Notes: generated from the sequence alone by a model not told the origin. DNA of 64,000 bases from JAFGRU01 sp016934985 (GCA_963665045.2 CAXXJQ010000006.1:1-64000); one strand, 5' to 3'; counted from the first letter of the stretch, positions 9,590 to 19,707 are shown. Program-made: numbers and translations.

Positions 9590-10192
9590 TTACAGTTGCT
9601 TAATTTTAACTTCGTCGTAACCACGCTTGGCAGCGGTACGGTTAGCTGCTGCTGCAAGTACGGATTCTTTCTTAACGAGCCCGGAAACGGCAGCGATAGC
9701 ACCGGCCATTGCAGCACCAAGACCACCACCGATGGCGCTTGCGTCTTCAGCACCTTCAGAACCGGAGTAGTCAATCAGCTGCTCAGGAGCGATACCAAGT
9801 GCGTCAATGGTAGCTACAGCTTTAAGATTCTTCTTCTGTTTTGCGGGAACATACTTGAGCAGTTCTTCAGGATCTTTAGTGGTGTTGATAACCAGAACGC
9901 TGCCAGGCTGGATACCATAACATACGTTGATACCCTTCATGATGGTCGCTTCGGTAACACCAATGATGTTAGGCTTGTGGTTTTCGTATTCGAATACGTT
10001 CTCGATAACGGTGTCGGAGATACGAGCATACTTACGAACCTGAACGTTGATACGGTCAGGGAGGTCAACGTAGTTGTCAAATGCCTGGGTGAATTTGCCT
10101 TCGTTGAAAGCTGCTTCGGTGAGAACCAGACATACGTCACGGCCTTCTTTGTCCTGAATAACGCCAGTACACCATACGGTAATTTCGATCAT
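9590..10192 (-). CDS. porC: 2-oxoacid:ferredoxin oxidoreductase, gamma subunit
   Basis: A 200-residue gamma subunit of the POR catalytic-domain family. The N-terminal strand MIEITVWCTGVIQDKEGRD replaces the more usual GRGGQG loop, so the CoA-binding loop looks divergent. The rest (AFNEGKFTQAFDNYVDLPD, NPEELLKYVP-like region) follows the family. It is the first gene of the operon, with a strong AAGGAGG ribosome site. The unusual N-terminus is a reason for caution on substrate. Confidence 0.75.
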   Translation of the reverse strand: MIEITVWCTGVIQDKEGRDVCLVLTEAAFNEGKFTQAFDNYVDLPDRINVQVRKYARISDTVIENVFEYENHKPNIIGVTEATIMKGINVCYGIQPGSVLVINTTKDPEELLKYVPAKQKKNLKAVATIDALGIAPEQLIDYSGSEGAEDASAIGGGLGAAMAGAIAAVSGLVKKESVLAAAANRTAAKRGYDEVKIKQL

Positions 10193-10377
10193 GCTAATTT
10201 TCCTCCTTCATAGAGATGTAATTTTTTTTTGCTATGTCTAGCAATTGTGGAAGTGAATCCCCGCGCCCTTTCGGAAGCGTTCATCGACTTCCTTTTGTTT
10301 TGGTCTACCCGCTTGCGTCAATCCTGTTAAAGATTTTCACCTCCTTTCATGCACGCAAACCAAAAAAGATCAGATAA

Positions 10378-12549
10378 TTATTCTTCCAACCCAATATGTC
10401 TTTGGGCCAACTTGATATTTGATCCCATGTCGGCGACCGCCTTAACAAACTCTTCGGCAACCTGCTTCTTACCCATTTCCTTGCCACCGGATTTGAAGGC
10501 GGAACTTGCCCTGATCATGCGGACCTTACGGACACAACTTTCGATATCGGCACCGGTCATACCCCGGCTGTTTTTCGCCAGCTCTTTCATTGTGGCCTCA
10601 TCAATATCCAGGTCGCTGGCAGTGAGTTGCAATATCTCGAGTCTTTCACTTTCAGTCGGAACTTCAAACTCGACGACGTAGTCAAAACGTCCTGAGCGCA
10701 ACATGGCCGTATCAACCAAGTCAATACGGTTGGTAGTAGCGATAATGATAATATCCTGAAAGGCAACGGCTTTGTCAATTTCAACCGCGAGCTGGTTGAC
10801 AACCCTCTGTCCAATCCCTGAATCGGAAATGGCGGACCGGGTCGGTGCAAGGGTATCGACTTCGTCGAGGAGCAGTATGCAAGGCGCAATATGTTTGGCC
10901 TTTTTAAAGACCTCTGCAATCCCCTTCTCCGATTCACCAATGTATTTGGAATAAAGAGCAGAGCTGTTAACGGTCAAAACGGGGAGCTCGAATTCACCGG
11001 CCAGAGCCTTGGCGAACATGGTCTTGCCGGTGCCGGGCGCACCGGCGAAGAAAAAGCCGCGGGGCAGAATGGCCTTGGTATCCTTCTCCTCGGCACTGGT
11101 CCCGAGACAGATGTCCATAACCATGCTGAGGTTTTTCTTGACCTCGTGCAGGCCGCCGACATCTTTAAGCTTAATTTTTGGTCTTTCCGGGAGAAACTCA
11201 CGCATGGCGCTCGGCTCGGTCTCGCGGAAAGCACTCAGGAAGTCGGCCTGCTCGACGGTGACAGCCGAATAGTCGGCATCCGTCGGGTTGATTCCCTCCT
11301 CACGCATTTTGCCCAAGACGCGGCGCAGAGTGACCATGCCGGCTTCCTTGCAGAGAGCCGCCAGGTCAGAACCGACGAAACCATGGCTCAACTCGGCCAA
11401 TCTTTCGAGATCGACGTTCTCAGCCAGAGGCATCTTGCGGGTGTGGATTTTTAGAATCTGATGTCGACCGACACGGTTGGCGGGATTGATAATAATTTCA
11501 CGGTCGAAACGACCTGGACGGCGCAACGCGGGATCAAGCATGTTGGGGATGTTGGTGGCCCCGATAACAATAACCTGGCCGCGTGATTTCAAACCATCCA
11601 AAAGAACCAGAAGCTGGGCGACGACCCTCTTCTCAACGTTGCCCTGGGTTTCCGTCCTCTTGGGACAGATGGCGTCAATTTCATCGATAAAAATAATGGC
11701 AGGAGCATTGGTCGCCGCTTCGACAAAAATCTGACGAAGCTTGGCTTCACTCTCGCCATAAAACTTGTTCATTACCTCCGGCCCGTCGATATGCATGAAA
11801 CGGGCTTTTACCTCATTGGCAACAGCTCTTGCAATGAGGGTTTTACCGACACCGGAAGGACCGATCATCAAAACGCCTTTAAGGGGCTCGATTCCCAGCT
11901 TTTGAAAAATAGCCGGGTAGCGCATGGGATATTCGACGATCTCACGAATTTTCTTCAGTTCATCGTCCAGACCGCCAATATCTTCATAGGAAACCCGGGC
12001 AGCCTTTTCCCCCGCGTCGGATTTTTTAACACGGACGAGGGTGCTCGGGTTAATGATAACGGGGCCCTGAGGACTGGTTCCCTCAATGAGGAATGTTTTG
12101 CTGCCAAGACCGAATATCTGAACTTCAACCTTGTCCCCCGTAATAACCGGACGCTTGGCCAGCATCATAGCCAGCTGTTGCGCTTCGTCTTCACCGGGCG
12201 GGGGTTGATTCGGATCGGTAGGCGAAATCAACAGGGTTTCGCAGACCTTGGTTTCAGCTTTTTTCAGATCGATCAGGTCCTCGATGCCAGCGCCTACATT
12301 CTCGCGAATCATGCCGTCAATACGGACAGCATTGGCGGGCATATTGGAAGACGGATCGATATGCATAATCCTGGCAACAGTCTTGCTCGCTCCACTGGTC
12401 AGCTCAACGACGTCGGCCGGCTTAAGGCCGAGCTCCTCGATTTTATCCGGATAGATTCGCGCAACTCCTTTCCCGACATCGCCGGCTTGCGCTTCCTCAA
12501 CAACAAACGTTAGCCCTTTGCCTTCTTTTTTGTTGGGTATCCAAGACAT
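10378..12549 (-). CDS. CDC48/VCP-type double AAA+ ATPase
   Basis: A 723-residue protein. Residues ~1-190 form a CDC48 N-domain (double-psi barrel: VARIYPDKIEELGLKPADVVEL). The D1 AAA module has Walker A GPSGVGKT and Walker B IIFIDEIDAI, and the D2 module has GAPGTGKT and ILLLDEVDTL, each with arginine-finger regions (RRPGRFDREI and RSGRFDYVVEF). In archaea and eukaryotes this ATPase unfolds proteins. Bacterial members are scattered and little studied. The ATG at 12549 fits the family start (MSWIP..); an in-frame TTG four codons upstream is the alternative. It lies upstream of porC on the same strand with about 185 bases between. Confidence 0.9.
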   Translation of the reverse strand: MSWIPNKKEGKGLTFVVEEAQAGDVGKGVARIYPDKIEELGLKPADVVELTSGASKTVARIMHIDPSSNMPANAVRIDGMIRENVGAGIEDLIDLKKAETKVCETLLISPTDPNQPPPGEDEAQQLAMMLAKRPVITGDKVEVQIFGLGSKTFLIEGTSPQGPVIINPSTLVRVKKSDAGEKAARVSYEDIGGLDDELKKIREIVEYPMRYPAIFQKLGIEPLKGVLMIGPSGVGKTLIARAVANEVKARFMHIDGPEVMNKFYGESEAKLRQIFVEAATNAPAIIFIDEIDAICPKRTETQGNVEKRVVAQLLVLLDGLKSRGQVIVIGATNIPNMLDPALRRPGRFDREIIINPANRVGRHQILKIHTRKMPLAENVDLERLAELSHGFVGSDLAALCKEAGMVTLRRVLGKMREEGINPTDADYSAVTVEQADFLSAFRETEPSAMREFLPERPKIKLKDVGGLHEVKKNLSMVMDICLGTSAEEKDTKAILPRGFFFAGAPGTGKTMFAKALAGEFELPVLTVNSSALYSKYIGESEKGIAEVFKKAKHIAPCILLLDEVDTLAPTRSAISDSGIGQRVVNQLAVEIDKAVAFQDIIIIATTNRIDLVDTAMLRSGRFDYVVEFEVPTESERLEILQLTASDLDIDEATMKELAKNSRGMTGADIESCVRKVRMIRASSAFKSGGKEMGKKQVAEEFVKAVADMGSNIKLAQRHIGLEE

Positions 12550-12871
12550 GTAGCTTTCCAACCTTCCTTAATGTTTTTTAGACACCGTTCCCCAAAATGC
12601 TCGACGGAAAACTACTATTTCAGCCTGTTTTTGTCAAGAGATTTTTGACCAGGCAATTCCTCTCCGCAAAACCACGTTTTTAATAACTTCCGCAGGCGAA
12701 AACCGCCGAATCAAATACCAATATGAGCTATAAAAAATATGGCGATGGTGGAGAAAAAACGAATTTTTTCATGAGGACGACACAAAATAAGAATATACCA
12801 GAATATTCAGGTGTGAAAAGAAAATACTTTTTTTACTGTACGGGGTAATGGTTTCGCAGGCTGGAGTTTAC
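12550..12871. other. Intergenic region upstream of the CDC48-type gene
   Basis: About 320 bases with no credible ORF. It must hold the promoter of the CDC48-type ATPase and the 3' end of the diguanylate cyclase transcript. I see AT-rich stretches but no clear consensus promoter, terminator or repeat. Confidence 0.4.
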
Positions 12872-14113
12872 CTACTCGATATCCGCGAGTTGGGCAATTT
12901 GGCTGCCACCTTTTCTTTTGGCAATATACATGGCCGTATCTGCCTCGGAATAAAGGCGATCCAAAAGATGGGATAGATTTGTTTTCGAGGGGTTGGTTTG
13001 AGATGCTTTGAGGGAACTGTCTACGGTTCCCTGCCAATTTGATATGTTTTTAACCGATATATGGGCACAGCCGATACTGGCTGTAACCTGGAACATGTCT
13101 CCACCGGCGCTCCAACTCAAGCTGTTGACGGCCTTCAAGACTCTCTCGGCAAGTTCCCTGGTACCGGGGGCGTCTGTTTCCGGCAGAGCTATGGCAAACT
13201 CCTCACCGCCAGTGCGAGCAAGGATATCCGTTTCGCGCAGGATTTTGCGCATGGCGCTCGCCACATCCTGAAGCACCGCATCCCCGATGGCATGACCATA
13301 GGTATCGTTGACATGTTTGAAACGGTCCAAATCAACAATCAACAGGGAGAAGGGGTGAAAATGCCGCACCGCCCTGCCGAGAGTCCTCTTCGCCTCAAGA
13401 AAGAAAAAACGCCGATTGTATATCCCCGTCAGATCGTCAATCATGGCTAATTCCTGGTAGTGTTGTTCCATGCGACGGGTTTCATCAAGAAGAGAATCCA
13501 GCTGGCTGGTACGGGAGTTGACTTCCTTTTCCAAATCATTAAGGAGTCTGTTGGAGGTAATAATTTGCCCCAGAAAACGGCAAAACACGGGGATCAAACG
13601 CTTCTGCCATTCATTCAACTGATCGGGCAACGGGTAGGAAACATTAACCGCTCCGATTGCTTTCTGACCAAAAATAATCGGACTACTGACAACGCTCCCC
13701 AGGCTGGTCGGTTTTTTTCCCTGGACCATAGAGGAAAATATATTGTCCTGCTGACAGTCGCTGCACACCTGAGACTCGCCGGTCTGAACGGCCATCCCCA
13801 TCATGGTCTGGAGAAAAAGCTTGTCTTCGGGGCTGACCTGGGATTCCTGGGGAAAGACCTGGCCGCTTTCCCATTCCTGCCAGGTCAGAGCTCCGACTTT
13901 ACAAAGAGCGCTTTTCTCCACGGCAAAAACGGAACATTTGTCAAAGCCGTAATTTTCAACGAGTATCTCCATGACCTGGCGAAAAAGCTCTTTTTCGGAT
14001 GCAACCGGCAGGTGAATGGTACTAAGCGCATGTAAGGTTGATAACGAATCTAACAATTCGTCAAAAATGTCCGTCATCTCTTTGAAGACTTCCCCAGGGA
14101 GTGTTGAGTTCAC
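12872..14113 (-). CDS. Diguanylate cyclase with N-terminal GAF-like domain
   Basis: A 413-residue cytoplasmic protein. Residues ~25-190 resemble a GAF sensor domain, then a short coiled coil (residues ~200-230) leads to a GGDEF domain. The active-site signature is GGEEF in RTGGEEFAIALPETD, near residue 303, with an RETD inhibitory-site motif five residues before it, so product inhibition by c-di-GMP is expected. It should make c-di-GMP from two GTP. No membrane segment is present; its ligand is unknown. It is the second gene after the HDOD protein, 18 bases apart. Confidence 0.9.
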   Translation of the reverse strand: MNSTLPGEVFKEMTDIFDELLDSLSTLHALSTIHLPVASEKELFRQVMEILVENYGFDKCSVFAVEKSALCKVGALTWQEWESGQVFPQESQVSPEDKLFLQTMMGMAVQTGESQVCSDCQQDNIFSSMVQGKKPTSLGSVVSSPIIFGQKAIGAVNVSYPLPDQLNEWQKRLIPVFCRFLGQIITSNRLLNDLEKEVNSRTSQLDSLLDETRRMEQHYQELAMIDDLTGIYNRRFFFLEAKRTLGRAVRHFHPFSLLIVDLDRFKHVNDTYGHAIGDAVLQDVASAMRKILRETDILARTGGEEFAIALPETDAPGTRELAERVLKAVNSLSWSAGGDMFQVTASIGCAHISVKNISNWQGTVDSSLKASQTNPSKTNLSHLLDRLYSEADTAMYIAKRKGGSQIAQLADIE

Positions 14114-14131
14114 GTAAGTATCTACTTTTTT

Positions 14132-15001
14132 TCAGACAAGCAACAAAGAAAAGTTTTTCAACTCATCAAATCGGCTGTTCAAACACTCAACAACCGAAAA
14201 AAGAGTGGTAAAATCGACCAGTTTTTCATTCCGGCACTCAGGAGGAATGTCGGACAAGGCCTTCCCGTCCAGATGGTGTTCTGCAACCACGGCAGCCAAA
14301 CCAATCAAGCGAACCATCTCCCACTGCTGACCTTCGTAATCGGGGTCTTTCAGATAACGAATCACTCGAACGAAATCCTCCGGCAACCCCCATCTTTTTC
14401 CCAGCCAAGCTCCCGCCACGCACGGATCAATGCCAATTTTGCCATAAATTCGAAAAGAGATCGGATCCTCATGTTTTTCGATAAACACCTGCTCCAACTC
14501 TTCCGGGAAGGCTGTAACCAGAGCCAAAAGTCCAATATTGTGAATAAGCCCAGCGGTATAGGCAATGCCCGGTGAAACCTTATGTCTGAAATGCTGCTGA
14601 GCCAGCTCCTGACCCAAGGTGGCCGTAGCAACGGCCAGATACCAGAATCGCTCGAGCGGGAAAAAGCTAAGCTCCCTGGTTCCAAATGAAACGGCCAAAG
14701 CCTGGGCCAATAAAAGGCTTTTAGCCGTGGAAAGGCCCAGAACCCGGATAATCCCGTCCCGTGTAGAGACAATCTGGTTTCGCTGGCCGTAATATGCAGA
14801 ATTGGCCCAGCGAAGAATCCGCGCCGTCAGCTCCGGACTTTTCTCAACGACCTTAACCAACTCATGAATGTCGGCCTGATCATTGCCCGCCAGGCGAATC
14901 AATTCCTGGGCGATAGCCGGCGGCGGCGGTATCTCTCCAAGGGCAAAAAGCCTGGAGCGAACTTCGTCCTCAGGAGTGGGATGTGCTAAAGCTTCAGCCA
15001 T
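14132..15001 (-). CDS. HDOD-domain signalling protein
   Basis: A 289-residue protein of the HDOD family (catalytically degenerate HD relatives that act in signalling). LPPPPAIAQELIRLA-type N-terminus, VEKSPELTARILRWANSAYYG and GIIRVLGLSTAKSLLLAQ are the recognisable helices. The ATG at 15001 is preferred to 15088 because AAAGGA lies a few bases before it and the family start aligns there. It is paired with the downstream GGDEF gene, which suggests a shared signalling role. Confidence 0.85.
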   Translation of the reverse strand: MAEALAHPTPEDEVRSRLFALGEIPPPPAIAQELIRLAGNDQADIHELVKVVEKSPELTARILRWANSAYYGQRNQIVSTRDGIIRVLGLSTAKSLLLAQALAVSFGTRELSFFPLERFWYLAVATATLGQELAQQHFRHKVSPGIAYTAGLIHNIGLLALVTAFPEELEQVFIEKHEDPISFRIYGKIGIDPCVAGAWLGKRWGLPEDFVRVIRYLKDPDYEGQQWEMVRLIGLAAVVAEHHLDGKALSDIPPECRNEKLVDFTTLFSVVECLNSRFDELKNFSLLLV

Positions 15002-15151
15002 GTCCTTTCCTTTCACGCCCTGAACATTTGGACAATAAATTACAACATAAAAATCAAAAAAAGGCGCCAAGAGGGGTCTTACGAACAACTGCTGTGGTTT
15101 TGCCCCTGCTCCCTCCTGGACATGCAGCTGTTTTCTTCCTCTCTTTTTGAA

Positions 15152-17026
15152 TCAATGAGCCAGATACTTTCTGACTGCATCGGCAATTCCTTCCGCATCA
15201 AGGCCGTTCATCCTGCGCAACTCTCCCTGGCTTCCCTGCTCAACGAAAGTGTCCGGTATCCCCAAGCAACAGATCTCAGCCTTGATCCTTTCGGCGGCAA
15301 GCAACTCCAGAACAGCCGACCCGACACCGCCCTGAATCATGTTTTCCTCAACGGTGATCACCTTGCCGGTTCTCCTGGCCTGTTCCAGAATCAAAACCCT
15401 GTCCAAAGGTTTAACAAAACGCAGGTCGACCACGGACAAAGAAAGATTCTCCTTCTGAAGCGCTTGTGCTGCCTCTAATGCGGGTGCGACAGTCACCCCA
15501 ATTGCAAAAACCACTCCATCGGCGCCCTCAACAAGGAGCTCTCCCTGCCCAAGGGGAATCGGCTCCGGCGCCTCCTCCAGAGAAACCCCCTGTCCTTTGC
15601 CCCGCGGATATCGAAATGCGAAGGGGCCGTCATGCGCTAAGGCGGTTGTCAAAGCACGCCGTAATTCCTGCTCGTCCCGTGGGGCCATGAGCGTCATATT
15701 GGGCAGATGCCTCAGGTAGGACAAATCAAAAAGCCCGTGATGGGTGGGACCGTCCGCGCCCACCAGGCCGCCACGATCAAGAGCGAAAATTACGGGAAGA
15801 TTCTGCAAACAAACATCGTGCAAAATGCTGTCGTAGGCCCTCTGAAGGAAGGTGGAATAGATGGCCACCACGGGCCTCAGCCCTTGGGAAGCCATCCCCG
15901 CCGCAAACGTGACGGCGTGCGGCTCGGCAATGCCGACATCGAAAAAACGCTCCGGGAAACGCTCCTGAAACTCCGACAATCCGGTGCCATCGGTCATGGC
16001 CGCGGTCAGGGCGACAATTTTTTCATTCTTCTCACCCAATTCCACCAGCGTTTTGCCGAAAACCGCCGTATAGGTCCCCGGCCCGCCTTTTGCCTGCTTT
16101 ACTTCCCCGGTCTCGATATTGAACGGGCCAACGCCATGAAAAGCCGAAGGCTTCTCCTCAGCGACAACATAACCTTTCCCTTTTCTGGTTAAAACATGCA
16201 CCAGCACCGGCCCCTGTAATCGGGCAACATGCTGCAAAGCCTTCTTCAGGTCGTCAAAATTATGACCGTCAATTGGACCCACGTATTCAAAACCCAGGGC
16301 CTCGAACAACATGCCAGGGGTCAGGAAACCCTTGAGCGAATCCTCGGCCCGCCTGGCCAAAGCCAGAAGGTCCTTGCCAAAACGGGGAACATGCTGAAGA
16401 AAACCTTCGGCCTCTTTTTTCAGCCGGATATAAAATTCCGATGTCAGCTTCTGACTTAAAAACGATGAAAGGGCACCAACATTGGGCGAAATGGACATTT
16501 CATTGTCGTTTAGTACGACGATCAGGTCTTTTTGGAGATGCCCGGCCTGATTCAAACCTTCGAGGGCCAGCCCCGCGGTCAGTGACCCGTCCCCGATCAC
16601 GGCGACCACCTTTTCACTGCCGCCCGCCGCGTCTCTGGCTACGGCCATACCGAGGGCACCGGAAATGGAAGTGCTGGAATGTCCCACATCAAAACAGTCA
16701 TATTCACTCTCAGCCCTTTTTGGAAAACCACTCAACCCCTGAAAAAGACGAAGACTGGCAAACCTGTCCCGGCGCCCGGTTACCAGTTTATGGGCATAGG
16801 CCTGATGCCCCACATCCCAGAGGATCTTATCCCGGGGCGTCTCAAAAACCGCATGTAGAGCCAGAGTCAGTTCCACGACACCAAGGGAACTGGCGAGATG
16901 GCCTCCGGTTTGCGATACCGTCTGGATGATGACATGGCGAATATCCTCTGCCAACTCTGCAATTTCAGCAGACGACAGCTTCTTGATATCTTGAGGTGAG
17001 TCGATCTGTTCCAGGATGCTGCTCAT
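15152..17026 (-). CDS. dxs: 1-deoxy-D-xylulose-5-phosphate synthase
   Basis: A 624-residue enzyme of the non-mevalonate isoprenoid pathway that condenses pyruvate with glyceraldehyde 3-phosphate using TPP. Visible signatures are LWDVGHQAYAHKLVTGR, the TPP motif GDGSLTAGLALEGLNQAG followed by VLNDNEMSISPNVG, and the transketolase C-half DRGGLVGADGPTHHG. Length is normal. It lies 10 bases after ispA, a common pairing that puts two steps of prenyl precursor supply in one operon. Confidence 0.96.
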   Translation of the reverse strand: MSSILEQIDSPQDIKKLSSAEIAELAEDIRHVIIQTVSQTGGHLASSLGVVELTLALHAVFETPRDKILWDVGHQAYAHKLVTGRRDRFASLRLFQGLSGFPKRAESEYDCFDVGHSSTSISGALGMAVARDAAGGSEKVVAVIGDGSLTAGLALEGLNQAGHLQKDLIVVLNDNEMSISPNVGALSSFLSQKLTSEFYIRLKKEAEGFLQHVPRFGKDLLALARRAEDSLKGFLTPGMLFEALGFEYVGPIDGHNFDDLKKALQHVARLQGPVLVHVLTRKGKGYVVAEEKPSAFHGVGPFNIETGEVKQAKGGPGTYTAVFGKTLVELGEKNEKIVALTAAMTDGTGLSEFQERFPERFFDVGIAEPHAVTFAAGMASQGLRPVVAIYSTFLQRAYDSILHDVCLQNLPVIFALDRGGLVGADGPTHHGLFDLSYLRHLPNMTLMAPRDEQELRRALTTALAHDGPFAFRYPRGKGQGVSLEEAPEPIPLGQGELLVEGADGVVFAIGVTVAPALEAAQALQKENLSLSVVDLRFVKPLDRVLILEQARRTGKVITVEENMIQGGVGSAVLELLAAERIKAEICCLGIPDTFVEQGSQGELRRMNGLDAEGIADAVRKYLAH

Positions 17027-17036
17027 AAAAAACCTT

Positions 17037-17939
17037 TCAGAAAGTCCGATCTACGATAAAGTGAGCGAGTTGTTTCAATAAATCCCCTCTGTCAGCAAAA
17101 GGTTCAACGGCCGCGACAGCCATATCCCGCAGCTCCAGAGCCCTTTCCCGGGCCGCTTCCAAACCGAAAAAGGAAGGATAGGTCGCTTTGCCCCGGGCCT
17201 CATCAACGCCAAGGGTCTTGCCCATGAGTTTCTGATCGCCAACTACATCGAGAATATCGTCAGCCACCTGAAAAGCAAGGCCGATCAGTTCTCCATAACG
17301 GGTCATCTGCGCAAACGCCTTCTCGTCGGCACCTCCGGCCAAGGCACCGGCCTGCACCGAGGCAAGAATAAGAGCCCCTGTCTTATGGGTATGGATATAT
17401 TCCAAGGTCGGGAAATCGATCTCTCTTCCCTCGGATTCAATATCCACCGCCTGCCCTCCCACCATGCCGTAGGAACCTGCGTTACGGGCCAGAATATGGA
17501 TTATCCTGGGGCTCGCCCCAGGAGGTAGAATTTCCCTGGTTTCCGGCGCGGAAAGAAGTACAAACGCCTGGGTCAGAAGGGCGTCACCGGCCAGAATGGC
17601 CATTGCTTCACCAAATACTTTGTGGCAGGTCGATTTGCCCCGACGGTAATCATCATCATCCATGGCCGGAAGATCATCATGAATCAACGAATAGGTGTGA
17701 ATCATCTCCATGGCGCAAGCCACGGGAAGCACACTTTCGGCATCCCCGCCGACAGCTTCACAGGAAGCCATTATCAGAACCGGCCGGATTCTTTTCCCAC
17801 CGGCCATTACCGAATACCTCATGGCCCTATGGAGGTTATATGGGAGGATATCCTCCCCAGGCAGGTACTTTTCCATGGCGGCGTTGATCTTCGTTCCGCA
17901 CTCGGCAATATAGGTTTTTAAATCCATGTCAGCCCCCAT
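17037..17939 (-). CDS. ispA: Polyprenyl (farnesyl) diphosphate synthase
   Basis: A 300-residue trans-prenyltransferase with both aspartate-rich motifs: DDLPAMDDDD (first) and DDILD (second), plus GGKRIRPVL for diphosphate binding. It makes farnesyl (C15) diphosphate, or possibly geranylgeranyl diphosphate, from IPP and DMAPP. The ATG at 17939 has GGAGG nine bases upstream and begins right after the xseB stop. A second ATG at 17927 is also possible. Operon order is xseA-xseB-ispA-dxs, as in many Proteobacteria. Confidence 0.93.
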   Translation of the reverse strand: MGADMDLKTYIAECGTKINAAMEKYLPGEDILPYNLHRAMRYSVMAGGKRIRPVLIMASCEAVGGDAESVLPVACAMEMIHTYSLIHDDLPAMDDDDYRRGKSTCHKVFGEAMAILAGDALLTQAFVLLSAPETREILPPGASPRIIHILARNAGSYGMVGGQAVDIESEGREIDFPTLEYIHTHKTGALILASVQAGALAGGADEKAFAQMTRYGELIGLAFQVADDILDVVGDQKLMGKTLGVDEARGKATYPSFFGLEAARERALELRDMAVAAVEPFADRGDLLKQLAHFIVDRTF

Positions 17940-17940
17940 G

Positions 17941-18171
17941 TTAGTTATCCTCCGGCTCAAAAGGAACACTCTGCATGGTTCCATCCTGATTTTTCAGAAG
18001 CAACTCAACCTTGTTTTCCGCCTCCCGCAGGTATTTCTGGCAAGCAGTCAGGCTTTTCACCCCTGCCTCGAAACAGCGAAGCGAAGCTTCCAGGGTCAAG
18101 TCACCTCGTTCGAGACCCTCCACCGCATTTTCCAGATCTGCCAGGGCCTTCTCAAACGAACCTTTTTTCAT
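17941..18171 (-). CDS. xseB: Exodeoxyribonuclease VII small subunit
   Basis: A 76-residue, largely helical protein with the family pattern FEKALADLENAVEGLERGDLTLEASLRCFEAG. It forms the coiled stalk partners of XseA and is needed for an active ssDNA exonuclease. It lies 103 bases after xseA and directly before ispA. Confidence 0.93.
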   Translation of the reverse strand: MKKGSFEKALADLENAVEGLERGDLTLEASLRCFEAGVKSLTACQKYLREAENKVELLLKNQDGTMQSVPFEPEDN

Positions 18172-18274
18172 ATTACGACCTCATATCCACAAATGTTGCC
18201 CGCTTTCGCAACCGTCCGTTCCATTATCAAGCCCAGAACCCCGAAAAGACAAACCATTTCCAAGCCCAAGGCGT

Positions 18275-19480
18275 TCAATCCTCAGACGCCGGAAAAACCT
18301 CCCTCACCATGGCTTTAGCCGCTCCAACTGAGAAATCGATATTCACCAGATCGCCGACGGTCAACTCCTCGGCCCTTCTGATGATCTCCTGATCTTTTCG
18401 CACTACTGCAAAGCCCCTGGCCAGGGTTCGCAAAGGAGAGAGACTTTCCAGGCGTCCGGCACAAACAGCAAGTCCGGCCTTGCCCGCATCAATCCGATGG
18501 CTCATGGCCAGGCTCAGCCTGCGGAAAAAATCATCGCAACACTGTCTTTGCCAGGCCAGTTTTTCCTGCGGGGACCGCAGTCTGCCCCTGAGATTGCCAA
18601 GGCGCTCCTGAGAATACTGTAGCGTGACCCTGATCCGGCTCGCCAGACGAACGGCGAGGTGGTCGAGGTGCGCCTCGTACTCCAAGCGGCTTTTCATGAC
18701 CATCTCGGCAGCGGCGCTGGGGGTCGGGGCACGGACATCAGCAACAAAATCAGCTATGGTGAAATCAATTTCGTGGCCGACGGCGGAAACAACCGGAATG
18801 GAGGATTTGAAGATAGCGCGGGCCACCTCCTCCTCATTGAAAGCCCAAAGATCCTCAAGGGAGCCCCCTCCCCGTCCGACAATCAACACGTCAGCTTCTC
18901 CCTGACGGTTTAAATCAGCAATGGCTTGGCAGATCTCTCGACCGGCGTCCTCCCCCTGAACCCTGGCTGGACACACCAGAATCCTGACACCGGCAGCTCG
19001 CCGGGAAAGGACCTGAATGATATCCCGAATGGCCGCCCCGGTCGGCGAGGTAACCACCCCGATTGTGCGTGGCATGGCAGGCAAGGGCTGTTTATGCTCC
19101 TCAGCAAACAGCCCTTCTTCGCCAAGCTTTTCCTTGAGGCGGAAAAATGCTTCCTGAAGAGAGCCAGAGCCACAAACCTGCAATCCTTCCACCAGCAGCT
19201 GCAACTCGCCGCGCTGACTGTAGAGGGACATCCGCCCTTTGCAGACCACCTGCAGGCCGTTTTCCGGGACAAAATTCAACAGGCGGTTGAAAGGCCGGAA
19301 CATAACGCAGCGAATCTGAGCTTTTTCATCCTTGAGAACAAAATAGAAATGCCCGGAAGAAGGGGCGGCAAAATTGGAGATTTCCCCCTCCACAGCCACT
19401 TCCAGGAAGTTTTCCTCGACAACCTCTTTGAGGAGTTCGCTCAAACGGGAAACTGTCAGAACAAGAGCAGGCTCGGACAT
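18275..19480 (-). CDS. xseA: Exodeoxyribonuclease VII large subunit
   Basis: A 401-residue protein. The N-terminal OB-fold carries VEGEISNFAAPSSGHFYFVLKD, followed by the catalytic core with GVVTSPTGAAIRDI and a RGGGSLEDLWAFNEE motif, then a coiled-coil C-terminus. It degrades single-stranded DNA in both directions with XseB. The start is placed at 19480 because the next 75 upstream codons have no family resemblance. No clear ribosome site precedes it, so the start is the least certain part. Confidence 0.93.
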   Translation of the reverse strand: MSEPALVLTVSRLSELLKEVVEENFLEVAVEGEISNFAAPSSGHFYFVLKDEKAQIRCVMFRPFNRLLNFVPENGLQVVCKGRMSLYSQRGELQLLVEGLQVCGSGSLQEAFFRLKEKLGEEGLFAEEHKQPLPAMPRTIGVVTSPTGAAIRDIIQVLSRRAAGVRILVCPARVQGEDAGREICQAIADLNRQGEADVLIVGRGGGSLEDLWAFNEEEVARAIFKSSIPVVSAVGHEIDFTIADFVADVRAPTPSAAAEMVMKSRLEYEAHLDHLAVRLASRIRVTLQYSQERLGNLRGRLRSPQEKLAWQRQCCDDFFRRLSLAMSHRIDAGKAGLAVCAGRLESLSPLRTLARGFAVVRKDQEIIRRAEELTVGDLVNIDFSVGAAKAMVREVFPASED

Positions 19481-19707
19481 AAAAGGAGTTCTCGGCAGAG
19501 ATATACAGATAGACAAAAAGAAATTATTGAAACAAACAATAACCAGACACAGGGAACCGGCTTCGGAACCCTTCGGGATGGCCGACAAATCAATCAGCCA
19601 ACAAGACAAATAAGTTTGAAAGCTAATTATAATCGGATTTTGTTTACAAAGAAAGGGAAGTCTTGAATTCTCTTGCCTGCCGTTTTTTCCACAGGCAAAC
19701 AGCAAAA

